Positions 38,215 to 48,300 are shown, counted from the stretch's first letter. The stretch is 64,000 nt of DNA from Pontibacter actiniarum (GCF_003585765.1 NZ_CP021235.1:1488001-1552000), one strand, 5' to 3'. Made by a program: numbers and translations. Notes: generated from the letters alone by a model not told the origin.

Positions 38215-38338
38215 CAGGGCTGCTGTACCGAGGTGGTAATTTCTTGGTATAGTGCTTCTCTGCGCTACAATGCCCCCTTTGGTACGGCTTCCTGAAACCA
38301 GGAATATGTGTGGCGCGCTCTTTCTAGTTATTAATCCT

Positions 38339-38346
38339 TAAATTTG
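38339..38346 (+). promoter_or_regulatory. Putative -7 element TAAATTTG for mnmE
   Basis: It matches TAnnTTTG and lies 24 bp before the TTG start at 38371. Confidence 0.5.
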
Positions 38347-38370
38347 CGCGAAGCATAATTTGAATTTGAT

Positions 38371-39750
38371 TTGATCCATACAGATTTTTCTAACGATACC
38401 ATCGTAGCCGTAGCTACAGCCCCCGGCGTGGGAGCCATTGCGGTCATCAGGCTTTCCGGCCCTGAAGCCATCAGTATTACCAACAGCGTTTTCAAAGGCA
38501 AAGACTTAGCCAGGCAAGCCTGCCACACCATCCACTTCGGTACCATCCGGGAGGAAGAAAAGGTGCTGGACGAAGTGCTGGTGTCGCTGTTTGTAGCACC
38601 TCACTCCTATACCAAAGAGAATGTGGTAGAAATATCCTGCCACGGCTCTGATTATATTGTGCAGCAAATTGTACAGCTGCTGCTAAAGCGTGGCGCCCGC
38701 CTGGCCAATGCCGGTGAGTTTACAAAACGTGCTTTCCTGAACGGGCAGTTCGACCTGGCACAGGCCGAAGCCGTAGCCGATCTGATTTCTTCCGACTCCG
38801 CCCTCTCCCATGAGGTGGCCATGAAACAGATGCGTGGCGGCTTTTCGCAGGAGATCAAGCGTCTGCGTGCCGAGCTCGTACACTTTGCCTCTATGATTGA
38901 GCTCGAGCTGGATTTTGGCGAGGAAGACGTAGAGTTTGCTGACCGTGAGCAACTGCGGACCCTTATCAGCAACATTCAACGCATCATTCGGGAGCTGCTG
39001 AAGTCTTTTGAGCTGGGTAACGTGATCAAAAACGGCGTGCCGACGGTGATTGTGGGCAATCCGAATGCCGGTAAATCAACCCTGCTCAACAAGCTACTGA
39101 ACGAGGAAAAAGCTATTGTATCAGACGTTCCCGGTACTACCCGCGACTTCATCGAAGACGAGATCAACATCGAAGGCATCACCTTCCGCTTTATCGATAC
39201 AGCCGGTTTAAGAGAGACAACAGACAAAGTAGAAGCGATTGGTGTAGAACGTACCATGCAGAAGCTGAGCCAGTCGTCGCTGATCATTTATCTTTTCGAT
39301 ATTACCGAAGTAACCGCTGCCCAGGTACAGGCCGAACTGGACAGACTGAATCCAAAGAAACTTCCTTTAGTAGCAGTGGCCAATAAGATAGACCGTGCCC
39401 CAGCCGATAAAGTTGCTGCTTTCGAAAGTATAGAAGGCCTTGTGACCATCTCTGCCGCCGAAGGTGCCAACCTGGACGAGCTAAAGCAGGCATTGGTAGA
39501 AAAAGTAAACCTGGGCAAGCTCAACACGCAAAGCCAGACCATCGTCACCAACCTGCGCCACGTCGACAGCCTGAACAAAACCTACGCCGCCCTTGACGAT
39601 GTGCTTAACGGCCTTGGTCTGGGCATGAGCGGTGATTTGGTTGCAGCCGATATCCGCCGCGCGCTCTACAGCTTAGGTGAAATAACTGGTGAAATCACCA
39701 CGGATGACCTGTTGGACAATATCTTCACGAAGTTCTGTATTGGTAAGTAG
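38371..39750 (+). CDS. mnmE: tRNA uridine-5-carboxymethylaminomethyl modification GTPase (MnmE/TrmE)
   Basis: MnmE works with MnmG to place the carboxymethylaminomethyl group on wobble uridine-34 of several tRNAs. The 459-residue protein has the N-terminal folate-binding start DTIVAVATAPGVGAIAVIRLSG, the G1 motif GNPNAGKSTLLN, switch PGTTRD, DTAGLRET (G3), NKID (G4), and the C-terminal FTKFCIGK with the family's conserved cysteine. No ATG precedes the conserved start, so TTG at 38371 is the likely start codon. Confidence 0.95.
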   Translation: MIHTDFSNDTIVAVATAPGVGAIAVIRLSGPEAISITNSVFKGKDLARQACHTIHFGTIREEEKVLDEVLVSLFVAPHSYTKENVVEISCHGSDYIVQQIVQLLLKRGARLANAGEFTKRAFLNGQFDLAQAEAVADLISSDSALSHEVAMKQMRGGFSQEIKRLRAELVHFASMIELELDFGEEDVEFADREQLRTLISNIQRIIRELLKSFELGNVIKNGVPTVIVGNPNAGKSTLLNKLLNEEKAIVSDVPGTTRDFIEDEINIEGITFRFIDTAGLRETTDKVEAIGVERTMQKLSQSSLIIYLFDITEVTAAQVQAELDRLNPKKLPLVAVANKIDRAPADKVAAFESIEGLVTISAAEGANLDELKQALVEKVNLGKLNTQSQTIVTNLRHVDSLNKTYAALDDVLNGLGLGMSGDLVAADIRRALYSLGEITGEITTDDLLDNIFTKFCIGK

Positions 39751-39918
39751 AATCAGGATTTATAGAATTAAAGAAGATATACAGGATGGTGTTGGCTTCG
39801 AAGTATAAAGGAAGACCTCAGAGCAAGCATCATCCCGTACATCCGTTCATCCTGAAAATCCTGATTCAGACAAATAATCCCGCCTGCACGATGTAGGCAG
39901 GTCGCGACCTGTCCCTGC
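39750..39918. repeat. Repeat-rich spacer downstream of mnmE (12-bp inverted repeat and REP-like palindrome)
   Basis: GAATCAGGATTT (39750-39761) pairs exactly with AAATCCTGATTC (39856-39867). Next to it CAGGTCGCGACCTG (39898-39911) is a perfect 14-bp palindrome inside GTAGGCAGGTCGCGACCTGTCC. This looks like a dispersed extragenic palindromic element; whether it recurs elsewhere cannot be seen here. Confidence 0.5.
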
Positions 39919-40012
39919 GAAAGAAATATTTGTTTCAATCTATATTTTATACTTCCCATTATCCAATTTTCTGTACCTTGTACTTCTGTTTTAAAATGGA
40001 TTACAAGCTTAC

Positions 40013-41629
40013 ATGGCCAAGAAGAATACCCCTACCTCCACCCCCAAGGCGGATATAGATTTTGAAAACGAACTCTGGAATGCCGCCAACGAGCTGCGCG
40101 GCGCAGTAGCTGAGAACCAGTACAAAGACTACGTGCTGTCGCTGCTGTTCCTGAAGCACCTCTCCGAGCGCTACGAAGTACGCAAACAGGAGCTGCAGCT
40201 TTCCTTTCTGGATGAGAAAAGCGACTACTATAACATAGAAGCACACGAGCAGAGCGAGGTGCTGGAAGACGAGCTGGAGTACCAGGTAAAGAACGTATAC
40301 CGCCTGCCGAAAGAAGCTACCTGGACCTACCTGCGCGAGAACGCTGAGCAGGACGACATCAAGGTGAAGGTGGACCAGGCCTTTGTGCTGATCGACGAGC
40401 TCCTGAGCAAGCGCAACCCCGACTACAAAGGCGTGCTGGAGCCGATCTTCGTGAAAAGTCAGCTCTCCCCTACGCAGGTGGCCGGGCTCATCAACCTGTT
40501 CTCTAAAGAGAAGTTCTCCGAGGTCAACAACCCCGAATCCGACATCTACGGCCGCGTGTATGAGTACTACATCGGTAAGTTTGCGATGGCTGAAGGCTCC
40601 GGTGCGGGGCAGTTCTTTACACCGGGCTCGGTAGTGCGTTTGCTCGTGGAAATGCTGGAGCCGCTCAAGGGCCGCATCATGGACCTGGCCTGCGGCTCGG
40701 GTGGTATGTTTGTGCAGAGCCTTAAGTTTCTGCAGGCGCACGGAGGCGACAAAAACGACATCTCCATTTATGGGCAGGAGCGCTACGAAGGCACGCTGCG
40801 CCTCTGCAAAATGAACCTGCTGCTGCGCAACCTCTCCTTCGACGTGAAGCTGGGCGACTCGCTGCTGCAGGACCGTTTCCCTGACCTGAAGGCTGACTAT
40901 GCCCTCATGAACCCGCCGTTCAACATCAGTAACTGGCATCCCGAACTGCTGCCCGACAACGACCCGCGCCTTTTCGGGGCCAAAGATACTTTTACCACTC
41001 CCGGCAACGCCAACTACATGTGGTTCCAGACGCTTTGGCACCACCTCTCGGAGCGTGGCACGGCAGGCGTAGTGATGGCTAACGGCGCCATGACCACCGG
41101 AAGCGCCGGCGAAAAGAACGTGCGCGAGCACATGATACAGCAAGGCATGGTAGACTGCATTGTGCAGATGCCCGACAAGCTGTTCCTGACCACCGGCATA
41201 CCGGCCTGTATATTTATACTGAGCAAGAACCGCGACGGCCGCGACGGTGAACACCGCGAGCGCAAAAATGAGATTCTCTTCATTGATGCCCGCAAACTGG
41301 GCACCATGGCCAGCCGCCGCCTGCGTGTGTTCGAAGATGCCGACGTGGCCCGCATTGCCGACACCTACCATACCTGGCGCAACCTGGGAGGCAATTACTC
41401 AGACACCGAAGGCTTCTGCAAGGCCGCTACCTTAGCCGAAGTGGCCGCCAACAACTACGTGCTCTCGCCGGGCCGCTACGTGGGCTCCGAAGCCGAGGAA
41501 GACGACGGCGTTCCGTTTGAAGAGAAGATGAAGCTGCTGACTACCGAACTGGCCGCTCAGTTCGAAGAAAGCGCCCTACTGGAGAAACGGATTCGGGAGA
41601 ATCTGGAGGGGATTGGGTTTGGTTTCTAA
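40013..41629 (+). CDS. hsdM: Type I restriction-modification system N6-adenine methyltransferase subunit (HsdM)
   Basis: A 538-residue modification subunit. The N-terminal helical domain (ELWNAANELRG) precedes the methyltransferase: GAGQFFTP, the SAM-binding DLACGSGGM, and the catalytic ALMNPPFNISNW (NPPF motif IV). With HsdS it methylates adenine at the recognition site; with HsdR it forms the restriction complex. The hairpin-like ending and normal G+C contrast with the next gene, which begins 13 bp after the stop. Confidence 0.96.
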   Translation: MAKKNTPTSTPKADIDFENELWNAANELRGAVAENQYKDYVLSLLFLKHLSERYEVRKQELQLSFLDEKSDYYNIEAHEQSEVLEDELEYQVKNVYRLPKEATWTYLRENAEQDDIKVKVDQAFVLIDELLSKRNPDYKGVLEPIFVKSQLSPTQVAGLINLFSKEKFSEVNNPESDIYGRVYEYYIGKFAMAEGSGAGQFFTPGSVVRLLVEMLEPLKGRIMDLACGSGGMFVQSLKFLQAHGGDKNDISIYGQERYEGTLRLCKMNLLLRNLSFDVKLGDSLLQDRFPDLKADYALMNPPFNISNWHPELLPDNDPRLFGAKDTFTTPGNANYMWFQTLWHHLSERGTAGVVMANGAMTTGSAGEKNVREHMIQQGMVDCIVQMPDKLFLTTGIPACIFILSKNRDGRDGEHRERKNEILFIDARKLGTMASRRLRVFEDADVARIADTYHTWRNLGGNYSDTEGFCKAATLAEVAANNYVLSPGRYVGSEAEEDDGVPFEEKMKLLTTELAAQFEESALLEKRIRENLEGIGFGF

Positions 41630-41642
41630 ATTTAATTAGGAT

Positions 41643-42185
41643 ATGAATAATCTAACATTTGAAGATTTCACTACCAACTACGATTATGCTAACTCATTAC
41701 TTGGCTTAACAAATACATTCAATTTAGATCATATAAATGAGTTGAGATCAGGGTTAAAAGATATTAATTTCTTTATTCAAAGGTGCCAAATACTATTAAA
41801 AGCTTTTGAAGCCGAGAAAAAGGAGATAGAAAAAATAAAATTACTTTCCCTCTCTGGCCAAATTGATGAAGCTAATTCTATCATAAAAGAGTACTTAATT
41901 CAGATAGATCATGAATTGACTTATTGTGATATGCAAAACCTGAAATCTAAAGAAAATGTTGATGAGTTTCTTACAGAATATTTAACTCTTATAGAACAAC
42001 ACGCAGATTTTATTTCTATAAAACTAGCTAAACTTGATACTAAACTTAGACCTTTAAAGGACCACCTTAGTTTTTTGGCAGAGCACGAAAAAGTTCAAAA
42101 CATAAGAGTAACAGACCTTGGAGATAGAGAAGCTCAAGTCTATCGTGCATTCAGAAGAGGGTACGAAGATTCACTAGGTTTTTAA
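41643..42185 (+). CDS. A+T-rich helical protein of unknown function inside the hsd operon
   Basis: A 180-residue protein. I recognise no family. It is predicted almost wholly helical, with a heptad-like stretch around residues 45-75 (LKAFEAEKKEIEKIKLLSL) and another at 125-150. No signal peptide or membrane segment. Its codons are strongly A+T rich, in sharp contrast to hsdM 13 bp upstream, so it came with the two following genes. It could be an antitoxin, adaptor or sensor for the DUF262-HEPN pair. Confidence 0.75.
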   Translation: MNNLTFEDFTTNYDYANSLLGLTNTFNLDHINELRSGLKDINFFIQRCQILLKAFEAEKKEIEKIKLLSLSGQIDEANSIIKEYLIQIDHELTYCDMQNLKSKENVDEFLTEYLTLIEQHADFISIKLAKLDTKLRPLKDHLSFLAEHEKVQNIRVTDLGDREAQVYRAFRRGYEDSLGF

Positions 42186-42222
42186 TTAATATAATTTTTT
42201 TTAATTATTATAATTTTTGAAA

Positions 42223-43428
42223 ATGAGAGATAACCCAAATATAGAAGAAGAAGAAGAATTGTCTTATATGGATCTTCAAGGTATTTTGAATGATAATGAA
42301 GAAATAGCTGACGATTTAGAATTAGCTAATTTAGAAGATACCAAAGTATATTCTAGAGATTGGACTATAGGTACAATTTATGACCAAATAGATCAGCAGA
42401 ATATTGATTTAAATCCCGATTTCCAAAGAAGAAACGCATGGGACGACGCTCGTAGAAGTAGACTTATAGAATCTCTAATTGTGGGATATCCTGTGCCTGA
42501 GGTTGTATTAGCTGAAGATTTAGAGAAGCGTAGGTCTTTCCTTGTAATTGATGGTAAGCAAAGATTATTAACGATTGCAGGATTTATTAATCCACAAATT
42601 CCTTATTGGAATAAGCCGATTTTGACTGGTCTAAAAGTCCGCAAAGATTTGAATGGATTAGCATATCAAGACTTAATTTCTAATCCTGCTTATACTGATG
42701 TAGTTAGATCATTAAAAAATGCTGACTTACGCTGTACAGTAATTTCTAGTTATAGATCTAATGATGTTTTATATAATATATTTCACAGGTTAAATACTGG
42801 TTCAGTTCCACTAGCTACTCAAGAGCTTAGACAAGTCCTTTTTAGAGGCCCATTCTCTAATTATTTAATTGCTATCACTAATGATCTTCAACCTATTCAT
42901 AGTGTACTTGGATTGAAGGGTCCAGATCATAGATTGAGAGATGTAGAAATAATACTTAGATATCTTGCTATATGTTTTTTTGGAAACTCTTATGCTGGAA
43001 ATCTGAAGAAATTTTTAGATGACTCAATGAAAGCTTTCAATTTAAAATGGAATGAATTTAATGAGACAGTTGAAGGTGAATATCAGAATTTAAATAATTC
43101 TTTATTTAAGCTTGAAAATGTCTTTGGAAGATTTAACAGAATTGGCAGAAAATATACAGAAAATAAATTAGAGCCCAGATTCAATAGAGTTTTGTTTGAA
43201 GTTCAGGTATTTTATTTTAGGTCTGTACCGGAGGAGTTACTTACTGAACAGAGTATTGCTAAGTTCACTCATGACTTCCAGTTAATGTGTAATGCTGCCG
43301 AGTTTAGAAGTTCAATAGAAGCAACAACGAAAACAAAAGATAGCTACTTTACAAGATTTAGCAATTTTGAAACATTAATAAATTCTGTATTTGATTTAAA
43401 GTTAAATATTAATCCATTTGTTAGATGA
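42223..43428 (+). CDS. DUF262 (ParB-like) domain protein, no HNH domain visible
   Basis: From the ATG at 42223 the product has 401 residues (TTG at 42217 is less likely). The DUF262 core is clear: WTIGTIYDQIDQQNIDLNPD, FQRRNAWDDARRSRLIESL, GYPVPEVVLAED and FLVIDGKQRLLTIAGF, the DGQQR-type nucleotide-hydrolysis loop shared with GmrS, SspE and BrxU. Those proteins carry a C-terminal DUF1524 HNH nuclease; here the last 150 residues show no such motif. The stop overlaps the HEPN start, so the two are coupled. A+T rich like its neighbours. Confidence 0.88.
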   Translation: MRDNPNIEEEEELSYMDLQGILNDNEEIADDLELANLEDTKVYSRDWTIGTIYDQIDQQNIDLNPDFQRRNAWDDARRSRLIESLIVGYPVPEVVLAEDLEKRRSFLVIDGKQRLLTIAGFINPQIPYWNKPILTGLKVRKDLNGLAYQDLISNPAYTDVVRSLKNADLRCTVISSYRSNDVLYNIFHRLNTGSVPLATQELRQVLFRGPFSNYLIAITNDLQPIHSVLGLKGPDHRLRDVEIILRYLAICFFGNSYAGNLKKFLDDSMKAFNLKWNEFNETVEGEYQNLNNSLFKLENVFGRFNRIGRKYTENKLEPRFNRVLFEVQVFYFRSVPEELLTEQSIAKFTHDFQLMCNAAEFRSSIEATTKTKDSYFTRFSNFETLINSVFDLKLNINPFVR

Positions 43429-44066
43429 TGAACTATAGAGGATTAATTTATCAAAGTCTCGTAGATCTTAAAGCAAATATTTCACAAATTCAGAATCAGT
43501 TTCTCAATAGGCATTTAGCAGATCCTTTAGTCACAGACAATGAATATAGATTAGACATTAATGCATTTTGTGTTTTGTCACATGCATATTTTGAACAGTA
43601 TTTTGAAGAAATCTCTCTTAATGTTTGTGAGTCAATTGTTGATGCTTACAAACATTATAAGAAAGTAAGTATCGGTACATTGATGTTGATGCACTTGATA
43701 TCTACTTCTAAATTTCCTTATAAAGATGGAGATACGTCACTTGTAAATATAGATGATTATGTAATACAAGACTTGAATTTATCTAAAGTAAAGCTGAATA
43801 AATCTTTAAAAGGAAATCATGGTGCTTCTTTAAAGTATCTGAAAAATATCCTTATCCCTGTTGGCGTTGATGTACCTTCTCACCCAATTTATATGGATTC
43901 TTTAAATAAGTTAGTAAGCGAAAGGGGGGTATTTGCACATGGGAATAAACAAGATGGAACAATTCGTAGGCCTTATTCACCTTCACAAGCCAACTCTATA
44001 ATTAATGATTGCTTAGAATTGGCTGAAGAAATTAACCAATTGGCTAGACGTATAGCAGAGAGATAA
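43425..44066 (+). CDS. HEPN-domain putative ribonuclease (MAE_28990/MAE_18760-like)
   Basis: A 213-residue helical protein. The segment INAFCVLSHAYFEQYFEEISLNV and the C-terminal SERGVFAHGN followed by PSQANSIINDCLELAEEINQ match HEPN-like nucleases of the MAE_28990/MAE_18760 type. RGVFAH is the R-x4-H motif that forms the RNase site in HEPN dimers. The ATG overlaps the DUF262 stop by four bases (ATGA); a second ATG follows directly. The likely role is RNA cleavage during phage attack or as a toxin. Confidence 0.82.
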   Translation: MMNYRGLIYQSLVDLKANISQIQNQFLNRHLADPLVTDNEYRLDINAFCVLSHAYFEQYFEEISLNVCESIVDAYKHYKKVSIGTLMLMHLISTSKFPYKDGDTSLVNIDDYVIQDLNLSKVKLNKSLKGNHGASLKYLKNILIPVGVDVPSHPIYMDSLNKLVSERGVFAHGNKQDGTIRRPYSPSQANSIINDCLELAEEINQLARRIAER

Positions 44067-44072
44067 GCTTAA

Positions 44073-45335
44073 ATGAACAACTGGTATACATATAAACTAG
44101 GAGAACTGATAAACGTGCAGAACGGCTATGCCTTCAAGTCAGGTGATTTGAAAGAAAGTGGTATACCTGTTATTAAAATCAAAAATATTCAGCCGCCTAA
44201 CATTTCATTAGACGAAGCTGATTGTTTTCCTCATGAGTTAACGGCAAAGCTGAACCAATTTATAGTCAAGAAGAAGGATATACTTATCTCGATGACTGGC
44301 TCGCATATCAGCCAGATTTCTTCTGCTGTTGGTAAAGTTGGAAGGTATGGGTTTGATAAGCCTGCATTACTAAACCAACGTGTCGGAAAGTTATACTCTA
44401 AAGATACTGAGAAGCTGAATGACGACTTCTTATACTATTATATTTCAAGACCTGAAGTGCAGTTTGAATTAGCTACCAATGCAGGTGGAAGTGCTAATCA
44501 GGCAAACATTTCTCCACAGCACATCAAGGATTTAGAAATTGAGGTACCAAGTATAGAAGCCCAACGCCGCATAGCCGAGATCTTATTTGCGCTAGATGAC
44601 AAAATAGAGTTGAACCGCCGCATGAACCAAACGCTGGAATTCATGGCACAGACTCTTTTTCAAAAGCTGTTTAATTCTGAAGAATGCGATAGCTGGGATA
44701 TTGTACGTTTAGGTGATTTGATTGATATCAAAGGAGGTTACTCATATGAGGGGAAATTTATTGGAAGTGGAGATGCTTATCTTCTCGGTATGGGATGTGT
44801 TTCATTTAAAGACCGTTTTATATTTTCTGGGGCCCGGCCTTATTCAGGTGATTGTAAAGACGCTTATTTAGTTAAGCCCGGGGACATTATCATAGCAACG
44901 CGACAGCAATCTGATAATCTACCAATTCTTGGATTTCCTGCTATAGTACCGATTTCATTCAAGCATAAAAAAGTAATTGTAGGTACCAATTTATATAAGG
45001 TCTTTAATAAATCTGATCTCAATAATAATTTACTATTCCAGTTACTTAAATCTGATAATTATAAGAATCATATTTTGTCAAATTCAAAAGGTTCAACAGT
45101 CAGAATGATAACTAAAGACTCTATAGAAAACTATGAATTTAAAATGCCAACCAAGGAAAGACTTCAGTTATATCAGAATACTTTTATAACAATAGGTGAT
45201 AAATTAGAAAGCAATATTGAACAAAGCAGAAAATTATCACAACTCCGCGACACCCTCCTACCCAAACTCATGTCGGGAGAAATTGATGTAATGCAAACCA
45301 AATTGGACGAACTGCATGAGCCAGTACTTAGCTGA
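44073..45335 (+). CDS. hsdS: Type I restriction-modification specificity subunit (HsdS)
   Basis: A 420-residue HsdS with two target-recognition domains. The first runs from the start to about residue 165; the central spacer helices are PSIEAQRRIAEILFALDDKI; the second TRD covers about 210-365, and the distal helix SRKLSQLRDTLLPKLMSGEI ends it. Both TRDs are A+T rich while the spacers have the host-like composition, a sign of TRD swapping. The end overlaps hsdR by 20 nt. Confidence 0.94.
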   Translation: MNNWYTYKLGELINVQNGYAFKSGDLKESGIPVIKIKNIQPPNISLDEADCFPHELTAKLNQFIVKKKDILISMTGSHISQISSAVGKVGRYGFDKPALLNQRVGKLYSKDTEKLNDDFLYYYISRPEVQFELATNAGGSANQANISPQHIKDLEIEVPSIEAQRRIAEILFALDDKIELNRRMNQTLEFMAQTLFQKLFNSEECDSWDIVRLGDLIDIKGGYSYEGKFIGSGDAYLLGMGCVSFKDRFIFSGARPYSGDCKDAYLVKPGDIIIATRQQSDNLPILGFPAIVPISFKHKKVIVGTNLYKVFNKSDLNNNLLFQLLKSDNYKNHILSNSKGSTVRMITKDSIENYEFKMPTKERLQLYQNTFITIGDKLESNIEQSRKLSQLRDTLLPKLMSGEIDVMQTKLDELHEPVLS

Positions 45336-48300
45336 AGAAGCCATTGAGCAGGCGGCCATTGCTTGGCTGCGCGAACTGGAGCCCTATACCTACCAGCACG
45401 GCTCCGATATAAAGCGCGACCTGAGCAAAGCCGTGCTCGAAGATGTGTTTGAACAATTTCTGCAGCGCCGCTACCCGCAGGTGCCGCCAAAGGTACTGGC
45501 CGAACTAAAGCAGGAGTTCCTTTACAACTCGGGCGCAGATCTGCACCAGCGCAACCACGCCTTCCACCTCAAGCTCAGCAAAGGCATCAGCAAAACCTGG
45601 AAAGACGATACCGGCAAACAGCACTTCGGCCACTTCTACCCCATCGCCTACGATGCTATTTCGCAGAACGACTTCCAGGTGGTCAACCAGTTCACCATCA
45701 TCGGCAAAAGCAAGCGCATTCCCGACCTGATTATTTTCGTGAACGGCCTGCCGCTGGTGCTCTTCGAATTCAAAAACCTGTTCAACCAGGACGCCACCGT
45801 AGAAGCCGCCTACAACCAGGTGCAGCACTATACCTACCAGATTCCGCAGCTCTTCGAATACAACGCCCTCACGGTAGTCAGCGACGGCCAGACCACACTG
45901 CACGGCATGTACAGCAGCGGCCTGGAGTGGTTCGCCGCCTGGAAAAGCATAGACGGCCGCGAGGTAACCGGCAACGGCTTCGCGCTGGAAACGCTTATCA
46001 AAGGTTTGCTCGTGCCCGAGCGCCTCTTGCAATACGTGCGCCACTACATCTTCCACGAGCCCGACAAGGGCCAACTGATCAAGAAAGGCGCCAAGTACCA
46101 CCAGTTCTTCGGCATACAGTACGCTCTGCAGGAAACGCTGAAGTCGGTAAAGCCCTATGGCGATGGCCGCATTGGCGTGGTCTGGCACACCACCCGATCG
46201 GGCAAAAGCATTACCATGGCCATTTACACCGGCATCCTGCGGCAGTTGCCCGAGCTCAAGAACCCGACCATTGTGGTGCAGGTAGACCGCTTCGACCTCA
46301 ACCGCCAGCTCTTCGACGATTTTGTGGCCGCCAAAGACCTGGTAGGCGACGTGCAGATTGCTAATACTACCGACGAACTGCGCAGCCTCTTGAGCGGCGA
46401 TGGCGGCGGAGTGGTGTTCAGTACCGTGCAGAAGTTTAACCTCAAAGACACAGCAACTGGCCGCGAGCTGGAGCACCCCGTCCTGAGCACCCGCGACAAC
46501 ATCATCGTGATTGCCGACGAGTGCCACCGCACGCAGTACGGCCTGGTGCAGGGCTTTGCCAACAACCTGCGCCGCGCCCTGCCGCAGGCCTCCTTCATTG
46601 GCTTCACCGGCACGCCCGTCGACAGCAAAGACGCCGACACCGTAGCCGTGTTCGGCGACATCATCCATACCTACGACATCCGCCAGGCCACCGAAGACAA
46701 AGCCGTAGTGCCGATCTACTATGAGCCGCGCCTGGCCAAGCTGCACCTGGGCAACGAGCAGCTCGAAGAAGAAGCCGAAGAGATAACCGGCGGTCTGGAA
46801 GAGAACGAGAAGAACCGCATTTTGTGGGCCGCCATGGAAGACGCCGCCGGGGCAAAAGAGCGCGTAGAAGCCATCGCCAAAGATATTCTGCAGCACTATA
46901 CCTCAAGAGAGAAAAGTCTGAGCGGCAAAGCCATGATCGTGTGCATGAGCCGCCGCAATTGCGTGAAGCTCTATGATGCACTCACCGCGCTGGAAGGTTG
47001 CCCCGAAGTAGCGGTGATCATGACCACCAACATCGCCAAAGACCCTGATACATGGCATCCGCATGTGCGGGGTAAAGAGCAGATGGAAGCTGTGAAAGCC
47101 CGCTTCAAAGACCCGGATGATCCTTTGAAACTTGTGATCGTGCGCGACATGTGGCTCACCGGCTTCGACAACCCGGCCATGCATACCTTGTATGTCGACA
47201 AAGTGATGAGCGGTCACAATTTGATACAGGCAGTAAACCGCGTGGCTACCGTGTTCCGCGACAAGCCCAGCGGCCTGATCGTAGACTACATCGGCATCGG
47301 CGACAAACTACGCGATGCCACGAAGAAGTATACTACCGCAGGCGGTAAGGGCAAAGTAACCGTGAATATAGAAGAGGCTTTTTCGCTGGCTCAGGAAATG
47401 ATACAGTTGCTGCGGGAGCAGTTGCCAACTGATTTCTCCTATAGCACCTGGCCTGCACTAACTTCCGCAGATAAAATAAAACTGGTAAGCCGTGCGACAA
47501 ATCATATCGTGTCAGACGATGAGGAGTGCAAGGCTTTCATGCTGAACGAGAAGAAGCTAACCAGCCTCGCTCCTATCGTTAAAAACCACCATTCCATTAA
47601 CGATATCGCCATAGACATACTCTTCTTCCAACATGTTGGCGCAGCCGTACGAAAAGTAAAATATCCTGCCACAAACATAAAAAAGAAAGAAGGTCAAATA
47701 AAGGAGCTGATCCATCGCAGCATAGAAAGCGATGAAGTGATCGACGTTTTCCAGATGGCTGGTATTGAGCGTCTGGATATATCCATCATCAACGATGCCT
47801 TTCTGGCCACAGCCAAAGAACAGAAGACTGGCAACGAACTGAAACTGGAGCTTATCCGGCAGATTCTGAATGATGAAATAAAAGTACGCTCCAGTAAAAA
47901 TCTGGTAAAATACCGCAAGTTCAAAGAAGAGGTTGAGCGCATTATTTCACAGTATCACAACAATTTCTTCGATAACCTGATGGCTTTACAGGAGTTGATC
48001 AACAAGGTAGCCAAGCCCATACAGGAAGAAGATCAGCGGCTCAATCAGTTAGGCATAACGGAAGAAGAAGAGGCCTTTTATGAGATATTAGCCAATCACC
48101 CCAACGCCATTCAGGACTACGACCTGATAAAGGTGCTCGTGCATAAAATACTGGCAGAGGTAAAGAAAAGCGCCTCCCAACCCGACTGGTATAAGAAAGA
48201 CGATACCAAAGCACAACTGATGCTGGCCGTAAAAAAGGTGCTGCGCTTTAAAGTGAAAGCCGAGCTGCAGGAGATACTGGATGAAGTGATGGAGCAGGCC

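Noticed and set aside
40001..41371. 456-codon open frame antisense to hsdM
   Set aside because: It is the complement of a well-supported methyltransferase in a G+C-rich gene where antisense frames stay open by chance. It is rich in His, Gln and Val with no domain signature.
42217..42222. TTG at 42217 as start of the DUF262 gene
   Set aside because: An ATG lies two codons later and the upstream bases are a T-rich spacer.
41643..45335. The locus as part of a BREX or DISARM system
   Set aside because: No PglX, PglZ, BrxC, DrmA/B or DrmMII genes are present. HsdM, HsdS and HsdR are classical type I subunits.
45505..46896. 463-codon open frame antisense to hsdR
   Set aside because: Shadow of the nuclease/motor region of hsdR; same composition artefact and no recognisable motif.
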